Assembly (NCBI RefSeq): GCF_032362555.1
Contig: NC_083509.1
Coordinates: 6,285,001 to 6,349,000, forward strand
DNA length: 64,000 nt
Source of the DNA: Amyelois transitella
Taxonomy: Eukaryota; Arthropoda; Insecta; Lepidoptera; Pyralidae
Reading direction: 5' to 3'
Shown here piece after piece: positions 36,501 through 48,400 of this stretch. Position 1 is the stretch's first letter, and each line of letters starts with the position of its first letter. Under the pieces are notes generated by a model. The model made no database searches and was not told where the DNA came from. It was given only the letters and a program-made list of their open reading frames with translations. The position numbers and the translations under genes were made by a program.

Positions 36501-38975
36501 AGATTAGGAACCTCATTTGTTTTTAGATCGTAAGTTGATAAAACAACTTGTAATAATTTTCACAAAAGTTATGAGAATTCGAAAATTGATATATAGTCTT
36601 GTCAAGAAAAAAACCCTAATTATCGAGTTATCCACATACTACCAAATGAAATATCTCCGCAATTATTCTACCAATCTGGCTGTTTTTTTTTGACAAGGTG
36701 AATAATAGGCTTAGAAAGCGTTTGGACCAATAAAAAAAAAAACATGTAGGTCTAGTTGTCAAGATCTTCCCGCGCGCCACGGAATTATAACTTGCTTTCT
36801 TGAGATCACACAAGACACAAATTTGGAAATTACTTATTAATAAAAACAACAGAAGACCTTCAAACTGGAAGCTGCACATCAAGGAACAACAAAAGAAAAA
36901 GGTGAAAGCTGAAAATCATGAAAGCAGACCCATAAAGTTAATCAACATTTATTTTTCCTCCAAAGAAGACAACATGTCATCGAACCAGTCATCCATGACC
37001 ATCAATCAGGTTATAAAAATCGCAGTACATTGCGACAATATAAAATTTTAGAAGTGACATCTACACACCAAGGAGAAAAGAACCACAAAGAGTTGCAAAG
37101 AAAACGAACACTGATGTAAATAAAAGTATAGTTATATTAGTCCTTTGTGCCTTTTGGTTCTGTAGTTCATTGCTATAGAATTTTTAACATATACTTTTGA
37201 ATTTTCAATATGTATATATTATCACTCTTTAAATTTATAACGATAAACTAACTTGTATTTTTTAACAAGCAGGCAAGCAAAGAAATAGAGGAACGTTCGC
37301 CTGAGAAAGAGAAGCGGAAAGCTAAAGTTAGAGGTGACGAACGTAAAGAGCGTAAGATGAGCCGCAAAAGGGTAAGTTTGCCTTATTTGTGTTAACAGTA
37401 ATCTTAGTATTGCACCGAATACCGCTTTCAGATTACGTTTTTAAAGTATTTTTGTGAATACCTAACTAGATTTTTTACTGTATCGTTCTAGGACAGGGCT
37501 GAAGAATCTTTATTGCTGGAACAAAAACGACGACGCGATGAACAGAAAGGTAAAAAAAGATGTTATAGTATATTAAGCTGTACAACATTACCTATATGAG
37601 ATGGGAGCCGCGGGCGTAAGCTAATCCACACTAATAATAAAGGGAAAAGATTTGTTTTTTTTTATGTATATAATAATGACTAACCTTAAAATCTACTGAA
37701 CTGATTTTCATTAATAATAAAGGCTACTTTTTTTCTGAAAATCTCCACAGGAGCAAAGCCCTGCACAAAAGCTAGGTTTTCTTTAATATTAAATACATAT
37801 GTATTTTAAAATCAAACAAGCCATTAGGGAAATACGTAAAAACTTTTAATTGAAGATTTTTTTTCTCTTACAGCCATTATAAAAATGAACAGCCATCAAA
37901 ACGGATCACAAGACGATCATCATTACGAGAAATATCATAAAAGAGTAAGACAGTTTTGATTACTTTTTGTTTCAATTAGTCTGGGAACTAATGGTTTTCT
38001 ATTGGTTTAAAATCGTAGAGATACATATGTATAGACTTGCCACGATCTCTGCATACTTCTTTCGCTTCATCCACATTTATAACTCTTTAAACAAGCTTCT
38101 TACAAGCTCGTCGGTTCCGGTTACTCTAAACCTGATCTTTTGCTATAACATCTACTTTATTATGACGTATATTTTATTGTTTTTTTTTTTAGGAAAAATC
38201 GCCCTTCCGTGATCGATCGCACGAGGAACCACGAGACAAACAATATCCTTTTTAATATTTTATATTTAGTAGGTATAAATAATTTATTGGAATTTTATTT
38301 CGTAAAAAGGTCAACTTTTAAGATTTTTTATACCGTATGCATTCGTTTATTTGTTGTTGACAGCTTGTCGCACTGCAGTTACGTTTTACGTAAATGTTTT
38401 ATGTTTCGGGAAAATCTAAAATTATAAGTCATAAAATCTTCAAATTTTATAATAACATTTATCTTCCTATATACACAATACAAACATAACTTTCTATAAA
38501 CACAATACATATAACGATTGCATCACTGTTTAATGCATTTAAATTGTTTGAAATGTCTTTTAGGGTTTTGTATGTATCTAAAAGGTAAAATAAAAAGCTC
38601 TATAACTAAGACTTCGCTGTCTGTCCGTCTGTCTATCACTAGGCTGTAATCTCATAAACCGTGATAGCTGAAAGCTGCCCCAAACCGTGGTACACCCCGT
38701 TAGTTTACCTGGGTGTACCATGGCTTATATTTTTAAACCTGAGTGAAAAAAGGGTACAAATTATTTTGATACGTGAAACAACTGATAAAGTACCATGGTT
38801 TACTCTACGCATACGAAGTCGCATGCATCAGCTAGTTTATTAAAACTATGAACTTTTATTACAACGCAAATTTGATTGATTATTACACTGTATCTAAATT
38901 CAATTTATTATTTGTTGTGTTATTCCTTAACTATATAGCACTAGGCGGTCGAATGAATCAAAAATGAGAAGATGA
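21591..38975 (+). CDS. THOC2: THO complex subunit 2
   Basis: Thirty exons, 1405 residues (human 1593). Exons: 21591-21658, 22785-22950, 23077-23318, 23417-23550, 23640-23896, 23980-24129, 24600-24769, 24867-25032, 25114-25283, 25384-25582, 25759-26006, 26109-26226, 26434-26566, 27046-27206, 27836-28092, 28263-28422, 28944-29192, 29593-29813, 30143-30311, 30553-30666, 31335-31422, 31705-31789, 31909-31978, 32233-32302, 32850-32890, 37273-37371, 37492-37549, 37874-37944, 38193-38242, 38942-38975. Family knowledge: the scaffold of the nuclear THO/TREX complex, which couples transcription to mRNA export. Seen: [105 protein letters not shown]. From residue 1185 the chain is a charged Arg/Lys/Asp/Ser tail, as expected. 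All introns are GT-AG except the last, a U12-type AT-AC intron. The C-terminus [14 protein letters not shown] resembles the vertebrate end SSDKHR. A poly(A) signal lies at 39083-39088. Confidence 0.96.
26630..26940 (-). mobile_element. LINE 3'-terminal coding fragment in THOC2 intron 13
   Basis: Minus-strand reading gives [13 protein letters not shown] and, upstream, [14 protein letters not shown] in another frame. This is like the (G)RPxxRWxDDIxKxAGxxWxRxA C-terminal motif of insect non-LTR retrotransposon polyproteins. Frame breaks show it is dead. No RT domain is nearby. Confidence 0.6.
27389..27661 (-). mobile_element. (GTAT)n-tailed SINE in THOC2 intron 14
   Basis: Near full-length minus-strand copy: CATACATACATATAATAACG tail, CCCTTGCAGGGTAGACAGAG, GGTTACTAGCCCATCGC, and the GAACCACACGGCG head. 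No clean target duplication was found. Confidence 0.88.
28679..28930 (+). mobile_element. (GTAT)n-tailed SINE inserted in the acceptor of THOC2 exon 17
   Basis: Plus-strand copy from TGCCGTGTGGTTTCCGGC to AAGTATATATG. It is flanked by TTTTCTCACA at 28669-28678 and 28931-28940. The second copy plus TAG forms the polypyrimidine tract and 3' splice site of exon 17 (28944), so the target duplication rebuilt the acceptor. Confidence 0.92.
30000..30103 (+). mobile_element. LINE 3'-end fragment with (GTAT)n tail
   Basis: GCAGAGATCGTGGCAAGTGG, then ACCCCTCCGGCAAAGAGGCG and TTTTATGTATGTATGTATG. This is the same 3' end as the antisense LINE at 34250-36110, here sense to THOC2 in intron 18. Confidence 0.8.
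30738..30875 (+). mobile_element. 5'-truncated tRNA-derived SINE in THOC2 intron 20
   Basis: CTTGGATGTTTGTCAACGAG through TCAATCTGTGTAATTTGTC matches the body and tail of the SINE at 11187-11425. The tRNA head is missing. Confidence 0.82.
34250..36110 (-). mobile_element. Truncated, frameshifted non-LTR retrotransposon (LINE) in THOC2 intron 25
   Basis: On the minus strand, reading from about 36110 down: a basic helical linker ([13 protein letters not shown]), then reverse transcriptase motifs [59 protein letters not shown], the catalytic YADD box (near 35055, in a different frame from its neighbours), [19 protein letters not shown] and YGSESWVW. The 3' end has the CGGAGGGGTAGG box and a TATGTA tail near 34250. 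Several frameshifts and the lack of an endonuclease domain show it is an inactive 5'-truncated copy. RTE-like affinity is a guess from the microsatellite tail. Confidence 0.88.
38032..38115 (-). mobile_element. LINE 3'-region fragment in THOC2 intron 28
   Basis: GCCACGATCTCTGCATACTT and CGCTTCATCCACATTTATAA match the antisense 3' region of the LINE at 34300-34380. Confidence 0.7.
38243..38941 (+). other. THOC2: U12-type AT-AC intron (last intron of THOC2)
   Basis: The intron starts ATATCCTTTTT, the U12 donor consensus. It ends TTCCTTAACTATATAGCAC: the U12 branch-site consensus TTCCTTAAC, ten bases before the AC terminus. No GT donor fits here; reading through would add only YPF before a stop at 38253-38255. 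Removing it joins CA to T (His) and yields [13 protein letters not shown] and a TGA at 38973-38975. Confidence 0.88.
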
Positions 38976-41900
38976 ACGGGAACAAGCAGAACATGCATGG
39001 GAGATTCGAAGTCATACACTAATGTATTAATGCATTATGGATGTAACTTTCAAGAATATATAATAAGTATACTGTGTAATGAAATAAATCCTTGTGATAA
39101 GTTATCAAAAATTTTTTTTTATTGCTTTTTACCTTTTTACTTCCGAACAACCTATTACATAAGGTTGACACATTATTATCCGACAACAAAATGTAGGTTA
39201 TCAGCTTGGCACTACAAATAAATTATACTTATTTGAATTTTGAAAGTAAGATATCCTATCTAAAATAAACATTTATTTTATAGCCTGACATTTTCCTTGT
39301 ATATTAATCCCTACTTCAAAGTGTTTTCACGCCTAAACCACTGAACCAATTTTGATGGAATTTATTACAGAGATAGGGTTAACCAAAATGAAGAACATAG
39401 GGTTATAGTATTTATCGCGAAAAGGGGCAGAAGAGGTTGACAGAGGGGGTATGTTTGTAATATATTACTTTTTTTATATAATAGAATATGGAAATACGAC
39501 GCTGACTAATAATGGGCACGCAGACGAAGTCGCGGACGATAGCTTGTATATAAATAAATATTAGCCGCTCACTGCGTGCATGCCTAAGGAGGTATCTATA
39601 AATTCTTTTGCATTTATTATTTCTTTTATATGTTTTTCTTTGAGATTTTTTGGTAGTTTACTTTTAATCACTTTTTGATTTTACTATTTTTATGGTTTTT
39701 ATGACGTCCACTGGGCAACGTTCGATCACCCAGGTATTTTATAAATATTGGTCAAAAACAACAAACTACCTAAGCACTAACCCCTTGTGGCTAGCGTCTG
39801 CTTTAAGATTGAGCAAAAGGAAGTAACATTTTTTTACTGCTGACTTATTTATCCGTGTTTATTACATAATATCCGTGTATATTATGTGATATACACAGAT
39901 AAAAAGTCAGCAGTTAACAAAATAGACACTTTATTGTTTAATAAGGATAGTCAATGAGAATACTCATTCGATCTCTACGTTGTTTACGACTGAATGTCAC
40001 ATGTTGTACATTTTTTTCCATTGATACCGTTGGTCGGTTGTTTATTATTCCAAAAGGGCCTCGTGGGGCAAAAATTTGGGATGGGCCGCATAATTTGGTA
40101 GGAATTTATTTTTTGCATGGCAATTCGCTTCATTGTCAATGTCATATATATTTTATCAACTGTCAAAACTTCAGTTTCAATTGGTGAAGGTAAATTAAAT
40201 GACATTGATTTCTTTTGTACATCAATTAATTATTGCTACGTAGCAATATTCTGTACATGAGAATAAAAACTGCGTTTGCCCGAAGTGTGTGCAAGTATGT
40301 AGGTACATAATACTGTTAAAAGATCATGATTACGTACGTTTTTTTTTATTTTACGTTTATAAGCTCTATGGTTAAGTTTTATGTCGTTTAAAGATTATGG
40401 ATTATGCCGGGTAGCTTGTGGAAATTAAAATTCTGTTCAAAAATACTGCTGTTTTTTAACCGTTCATAGAAAGTTCTAGTAAATTGAATATTTTTGATCT
40501 GTTTTTATTTCGCGATACATGGGATGTTTCCTGGTTCATATTAGTTCTTTATGATGGTCACGTGTCGCGTTGGCGGCCATTTTGTTTCGACATTTCAAAA
40601 ATGTGACTTGACTCCATGACTATAAATTGTTCGACGATGTGAATTACTAGGTAGGTACCTATAAAATTTGTTTCATAAGTAAATAATTTGCTCGTCAGTT
40701 TCCAATTGTAAGAAATGTCTTATTTTTAATTTAGCTAATATTCATTATCAGAAGTTATTTGCTCATAAAGAATAAAATATATGTATGAACTTAAGTATTT
40801 TTTGTACCTATCTACTGTTAAATTTGAAGTTATACAAATGTTTATAGATTTATGTGGCCTTGGAACGAATGATTTATGTAATGGGTAATACAACACTCAG
40901 TCGTTCTCTCGTTTTCCATGTTTTAGGTAAGCTCAGAAATGGAATGAAAAAAAAAATAATTATGTGCGATGCAAATTGATAGTACTATTTGAAATAAAGT
41001 TAATTTGTTGTAGAGCAGTTGTTAAAACAATAATACTGACAAAAAATACAAAATAAATCCAATGCCCGTATGGATGATTCGGGATAAAGATTTGTAGTTT
41101 TTTATATCAATGTTAGAGCCGCCATTTTGTTGAGGTTTAAACGTGAACCAGCCATAACCTTAGATTATCGTAGGTCCCTAATCAAAATAAAAGCGAAAAG
41201 CTAGTTAAATCTATGAAACTCAACAAATTATGAAGAGGAGTTTTATGATGTTTATTATAGTTCATTATCACAGATTATAACTACCTATTACAAAATACAC
41301 AAGTACAAAAAGATAGTACTTAAATTATGAAATTCAAAGTTGTCAATTCGACCGTATTTTTTGTGTTAAAAACCCGCGTTGTAACATATTAGGATACGGC
41401 ATTTTTTGGAAATTCCCGCGGGATCGGGGGATAAAGGTAGTTTTCGTTTTCTACCCACCCTGAAGTCGTGTAGATATATGGCTAACACCTCTTCTTACAA
41501 AGAGAAGGGATGATCCTCATCCGCATTTATCTATCTTAGTGATTAGTAAAATCCAATGCAGGCAAGAGTGTATTAAACTATCTTAATGAGCTACGTAAAT
41601 TAACTCAATAAAAAAATTAAACAGTCTTCTAAAAACACTAAAAAGCTAACAATAATTGATAATTAAATTAACAATACACAGTAATTATCAAAATTATTCT
41701 GCTAAGTAACATAAAAAATATAATGATAAACTAACCTAGCATTTCATAAAACTAATCGTTACTTCGGTTACAACTTGTGTATGTATCTAAGTATGCTTAT
41801 TAGCTTGGGTAAAAATACAGAAAATGCTAAAACTCGTTTCTAATTTGTTAAAAGATACTGACTCTCGTGAGAATTTCCAGAAATGAAGTATGCAATGATA

Positions 41901-42459
41901 CAGATTTCGCAAGAATATAAAAACTTACTTGACAAGACTTGTTGACAATTATATACACAGGGCTTCGCTTTCGTGAAAATTTCCAGAAGTTCCAGTATTG
42001 TCTGTCTCTGTGCCAAATATCATCAACATCAGTCTAATAGTTTCTGAGTTACATACAATTATAAATATTAACGTTTTTCTGTTTGGTCAGCTGATAGTTT
42101 GATAGAGAATGCTAAACGGCATTAAGTTCGCCCGTTGTACATTTTTCGTGCAAAAGTTTTAAATGAATTAATTAATAAATACATATATACATATACGTTT
42201 CCACCCTTTACGGGGTGGACAGAGCCAGCAGTCTCCAAAAGACTGACAGGTCACCTTCAGCAGCATGGTGGGAATGATGAAATAATATCAGTATGGATAT
42301 AGTAGAAGACAACCACGGCGACCTCCTCCTCCCCCAACCCTGTTTACAAGGGCCTAGCACATTTTGCGATCGTTTATTTATGAATGAAATAAACTAAAAA
42401 TATTACGAAATGAAGAGTAGGCAAAAATTATTTAACTTTATATCTGTTACTCTTTTCAG
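38976..42459. other. Intergenic region between THOC2 and the MGA-domain-like gene
   Basis: Starts with the THOC2 3' UTR (AATAAA at 39083-39088). 39290-39560 looks like a decayed repeat (ACCACTGAACCAATTTTGAT, and GACGAAGTCGCGGACGATAG, phrases typical of lepidopteran repeat ends). 42181-42262 holds a piece of the (GTAT)n SINE (ACGGGGTGGACAGAGCCAGC). No conserved coding sequence was seen. A 5' exon of the next gene may lie here, because its first visible exon begins at a good acceptor (TTTTCAG, ending 42459). Confidence 0.65.
39083..39088 (+). terminator. THOC2: Poly(A) signal of THOC2
   Basis: AATAAA 108 bases after the THOC2 stop codon. Confidence 0.6.
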
Positions 42460-42473
42460 AGAACATAATCACG

Positions 42474-45400
42474 ATGGAACAAGATGTAAAAGTAGTATTT
42501 AGTTCGGAAATAACAAGGGGAACTTGTGGCGAAAAGAATAATCTGTACGAACTTTTGAATGTCGACCCAGCAAAACCGGTCCAGCTGAATGAAGTTTCAA
42601 AGCCTTGTACTTTCCAATCCAAAAATAATAAATGTTATGAGTATAAGAAGAAAAGCAAATTAAAAGTTAACACTGTAAAAGATATAAGAAAATTGCTGGA
42701 AAAAGATGTAGAAGCTTACTTACCTCAAAATTTAGAAAAACAACAAAATATGTTGTTAAAACAAATACGAAACGGATATGCCAAGAACGAAGAAACAAAA
42801 AAGTTAGCTCGAAATATTTTAAAATCGGATAATCCCATTTTAAGAACTGCTTGGCAAATGCTGACAAATATTAATCCAGAAGAAAACACTTATCCAGTAC
42901 AATATATTTTATGGAATGGTAAAAATATTCGTATTTGTGGAAGTAGAGGAGGTTATCATAAATACATCTATAAATTTGAAGTGCACAACAGCAAATACCA
43001 ATCAAAAAATAAGAAATCTATAAAAAAAACTCTTGATAATAGGAATAAATGTCTTTTGCAAAATTCACTTTCTCTTAAAATTAAACCTGGGCCTTTAACT
43101 CAAAAGAAGTTTATTGACGACTCTTATCAGAAGCATCATGTTGGAAATTTAGATCTAGTCTACTTACCGAGACCTGGTTTGGATGTAATGCCTGTTTACG
43201 GCTCTTCTATGGAGCCCTCAATAAGGAATTTTGTCAACAGTTTGCGGAATGTTGACGGGACCATATCACAAAAATGGGCTGAGTTCGCAGTGTCAATGGT
43301 TGGGACAATCAATAAATCACACGTTGTCCAACAACAACCACTTGCTTGTACGACATTTGAGCTGAATTATAAATACGATCAGAAAAAAATGCTGATGCGT
43401 CGTGATATTGAGAATATTGTAGAAAAGTCAAATGTAAAAAGTGAAAAATCTTTATTACTGGTTAATGAAGATGATGTTTTAGAAGAAGTAGGGAAAGTGT
43501 TGTGTGACATAATTGATGCAGTTGAAATAAGCTTTAATCAAGATAAAATATATACTGGCGAAGACGAAGTTAGAAATAATAATGAGGATATAAGTAATCA
43601 GATAAGTGAGAAAAGTACCAGTAATTATCCAAAAGACAAGAAAAAAAAATTTTGTGAGCTGGACAGATTGGATGTGACCGTAATAAGGTTACCCGAAAAT
43701 TCAGAAAATTGTAAAAGCAAGCATAAGTTATGTAAGAACACCTTTTGCCAATTAGGTTGCATCTGTGACTCTTTAAATTCTACTGTTATTGTTAAAGAAC
43801 ATTGTGGGCGGCTTGAATGTATGTTTCAATGTAAATGTGATTTTTCTAACTACAAGGATTTAGACAAGTATGGCAGTGTTTCGTCAGATTTGATTCCGGG
43901 TCTATTGAAAATAGATAAAGAAATAAATAATAAACTTTCCAAAGAAGAAAAGAAATTTCACCAAACAGTAGTTCTCTCTGGAGACAAAAGTATTATATTA
44001 AAATCACATAAAAGACACTGGAAAGCTTCATCCAAATATTCAGATTTTTATAAAACCATGAGCTTAAAAATGAACAAAAAAATTGATCGCAACTTAATAG
44101 TAGTAGCCACGAATATCAATTGTGACAATATTGAACCGTGGTGTATGGTGCACAATTTGTATAAATGTTTTTGTAAAGGCCGCTTTATTCATAGTGCCAT
44201 GGATTCTGAAGGTAAAAATTTCGAAGCACCAGTGGGCGTTGCAGTTGACTGTGAGAAAATTATAAATACAGAGTCAGCGAAATCTAATCCATCTTATATG
44301 CACACCCGCCCACAACGTGAAAAACCTCTTTGGAAATCTGAAAAAAAAGAAAGGCGAAAGTCAGATAAATTATTATCTGAAAGTTATTCAATACCGGTTA
44401 ATTTGGTCGGACCAACACAACAGGTTGATTACAAAAGTTCTTGTGCTAGGTCACAAGCATACGTTGGTAGAAAGTATAGTCAAAAATATTACCGCCATAT
44501 GAATTCTAAAATTCGTGAAATGGAGGAAGATGACTTGGGCTTACATAATAAATTAAAGAGCTTAGTAAGCATTGATGTGGTCGACACATATAATTTTGAT
44601 ACAACGTACCCACAAGACTCGGATTCAATGTCTAGGAAAAATAAATGTCAACTGAAAAATAAAATGGATGAAGAAACCAACCAACCAAATAAGAAAAAGA
44701 AAACGTCATCTCTTCAATTCAGTAACGTCGCAGCAGTGCCTGCAAAAGCCTGCAAATCTACTTCAAGAGAAGAGACTCCTGAATTAAATGCAGATCATAT
44801 TCGCGAAAACATGCTATCTGGAAGATTAACTACTACTAACGTAGAGGAATCAAACAAAAGTAAATTAGTAGCTTGGCTCGAATACAGTTATAAACAATAT
44901 AAAAAACGTGTCGATCTGGGTTTAACTAAACTCACACTACAAGCTCCTCAGTCCAAAAAAATGGCGCTACTGCCTTGGAATTTTATCCTAGAACGATATA
45001 AAGAGAGGAAGAATCTGTTTTTAGTCTCTAAACAAAAACCTTTTCGAATGTTTATGGCAGTTAACCGTGACCATCCATTTTTGCAAGAATGTGTTAATAT
45101 TGATGATATTCGATTTGCTGATTTGAATATTTATCCTATTACTGTAAAAAAATTAATTACAAACGCAACTGATTTAAAAGATAGTTTTTGTATTTTATGT
45201 GGACATCCATATTGCTGGGAATTAATAGGTTCCGTCACCAAAGTAGACGAGTCTAACAATGAGGATGGTTTAAAGTATGATGCATCAATTTGTACTGAAA
45301 ATTCACTGGATTACTGTGAAATTTACAATGAAAACGAAAATTCACGTAGTGAATCTGATCCACCAATATCCAGTGACGACGATACCTTAAGTGACACTCA

Positions 45401-48400
45401 GAAAAAAAGGGTGAACACTGAAGAAGTGGACACTAAAAAAAATTATAATGAATCGGAATCTTCAAAGTGGTTTGTGATGACAGTAGAAAAGGATTTCAGT
45501 GAAATTCAGTTTTATAACAAAGGCTTTTTTGTTAAATATGACAGTATTATTAAAGCCATAAATATTGCGAGATACTCCAAGAAAACAGTACGCCTTTCTT
45601 CGCAAAAGTGCGCAGAGAACAGTAATAATTCACAATTTGGTATTTACGCTATACCGAATTCTAATGAAGATAGTGTCTTTATTGGGCCATATGAATGCGA
45701 TGAAAGTTTGGGCATAGAAACTATCAGATCAATAACTCACACAAGACGAACAAGAGGTTATTGGATAACTACAAATAAAGTGGATAATAGAAACGTTATT
45801 GATAACCCGATGTCATTCATGCCTCCCGAAAATGAAAAGCCTAGCAAAATTCTTTCTTTAAAAAGTAAACCTAACGAGAAAAAGGATAGCTTTTCCTATA
45901 ATGAAGATGAAGAAAATATAGTTAATCGCCTTTCCCCAATTAAAAAGTTATTGTTGAATCCTATAAAAATAAAGAAAATTAATAATTTTTACTCTTTGTC
46001 AAATAGTTTTTTGGGACAACCTACGACACAAGTAATGGAAACAAACCAGATAGAACAAAGCAATACATTAGATAATGAAAATACAATTCTGGATACAAAA
46101 TTGGCTTGCAATACAACATCTGTATCGATAACTGATTTACTGATAAAATTAAATGCTCAGATGACCGATGAAACAAATGAAAAATCAACCTCAAATTTAG
46201 ATCAATCACTGCTGAAAAAATTGAATTCTGATTCTAAAGATGTTAGCGCAAAAAATGATGTAGATAAATTGACGGGGGACACTAAACCCGAGGACGGAAA
46301 AGGAGGATTTGCTATACTTAAACCAGAAGAAATTAATAGGAGAATAATGAACACTAATATATTTTTCAAACCAGATGATCCCTTAGATGAAGAAAATTCC
46401 GTTGGTATTTCGCAAAATACTGATTCACAAGTTGAAAAAGACATTGAGACTTTACTAACAACTCCATTGAAGTCTATTCAAGATACTAACATGGATGTCT
46501 TAGTTATATCAGACGATGATGAAAACTGTACAGATGAGAAGTCAGACGCTCCAACTATTACTGCTATTTGGATTGAATCAAGAAATGTAAATCTAGGCTG
46601 GATAGAGGGATTACTTAACAATAGAGACAATCAGATATGTTTCCAGTTTCCTGGATTTCAGTATTCGTCGTATTATCCAAAACAAACTGCTTTTGAAAAA
46701 ATTAACCAGTAAGTATTAAAATTTTTATAAACCATTGTATTTCGTATCAACCAGCCAAAAGATCAACAGCACTTAAGTCTGATTTACTTTATACAAGCTT
46801 CATAGTTCATTTAAGAATTTAGGGCTAAAACAAAAGTAGCATTTCTGCATAACAAGCAAGAAGTGTATCAAAAATTGTTCCGACTCAGAAAAGTGTTAAA
46901 TGTTAATTAAACATCTTTTCACACTTCCGGTGTAAGTCCCGGTTACTTCCTCACTTTTCAGGAGCCCGGGTTTTAACTATGATCCTGGTTTGGATGAGTC
47001 AGGTTTTTGTCACGAAACGACTCCCATCAGACCTCCGCATCTAACACATTTTGGATCATGGTTACACATCAAGTTGCCTGAATGAGTAGGTACATTGTTT
47101 TTCTTTTCACACCATGTAGAAAATTATTCACTCAGTGCGGTTAGCAGTCCTTGTCTTTTGATACCGTCATCTGCTAATTCAGTCCCGTAGAAATACACTT
47201 GATTATGATGAGGGACAAAATTTACGAAATTATTAGCACATGAAAATGGAAATGTAGTAAAAACATTTTAATACTCTCATTTAGTTAGACGGCCAAATAA
47301 ATAAGAAAAATATATTCTAGCTAGTTCGATGATCGAAGTATGTAGTGAGAATGCGAACATACGGTTTTCGTGGTTTTCTTTTATATCACAAGGAACAATG
47401 CAGATTCGATATATTTGTCTATTTGTTTCTCAGCTTGTTCATGGATCAGGGACAAGTCAGGACTCTTAGTAACTGAGCAATGTTAGTAAAGTCAGTAATT
47501 TAGCAATAGTACCTAAAGCCAATGAATTTTTTTTTACGTATTGTTTTTTTATTACAGAATTTTATCTCGGAGGATTTTTATTCCTGTAAAAATTAAAATC
47601 GAATGGCATATTCTGACGCAAGCAAGCGACCTAAGAGTTTCTAGAAAATTGCAATTAAGTGATCTGGGACGAGATCGCGTAAGTTATTATTTTAATAATT
47701 TATTTACGAACTTTATACTACTGTAGCTTGTAAGTGAGAAACAGATAAAAGAACAGAATTTACATACTCTCAAACCTCACACCGCTACTTTACCACCTAC
47801 GGTAAACGGTACGGTATGGTAGTTTCCCCCAATTGCAAAAATGCTGCAAAAAAAGTTTATTATGAAGCGATTATGTACCCTTAATCGTCGAGTTTTCATG
47901 AATAGAGTAATGTAATGGATGAAGCAAACGACATGCAGAGATCATGGCAAGTGGAAAGGTGTAGTGGTTTTATGTTTATTCTGGCTTTTGCGCGTGGCTT
48001 CGCTTACTTAGGAATTCTCAGAAAAATATGTTATTTCAACTACATTTTGTTAAAATCGATCCAGTAATTTTTGAGTTTATTCGTTATAAACAAAAATCAA
48101 ATGTCAAATCAAGGTGTAGTGTATAATTATAAGTAAAAGTCCCAACATTCGGCCGTTATGATTGAGATGTGGAATAGAAAATTTATGGTAGGTACCTAGA
48201 GGACGCCGGCGGCTCCGCCCCCTTAAAATGAAAAAATCCCGTTAATAGGGATGATACATGATGATGATGACATGGTCTCGAAACAATAGAAATTAGCCAA
48301 TAACATACACGTAATTAAAACGTTATGTGAATATTAGTAACGACGCCATAGATGTTTTGATATTCATTCAAAATAAGATTGGGGAGTTTTGGGAAATCCT

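Noticed and set aside
38193-38255. THOC2 ending at the in-frame TAA right after exon 29
   Set aside because: The bases before it are a textbook U12 donor, and a matching branch site and AC end lie 0.7 kb downstream. The spliced product has the expected C-terminus.
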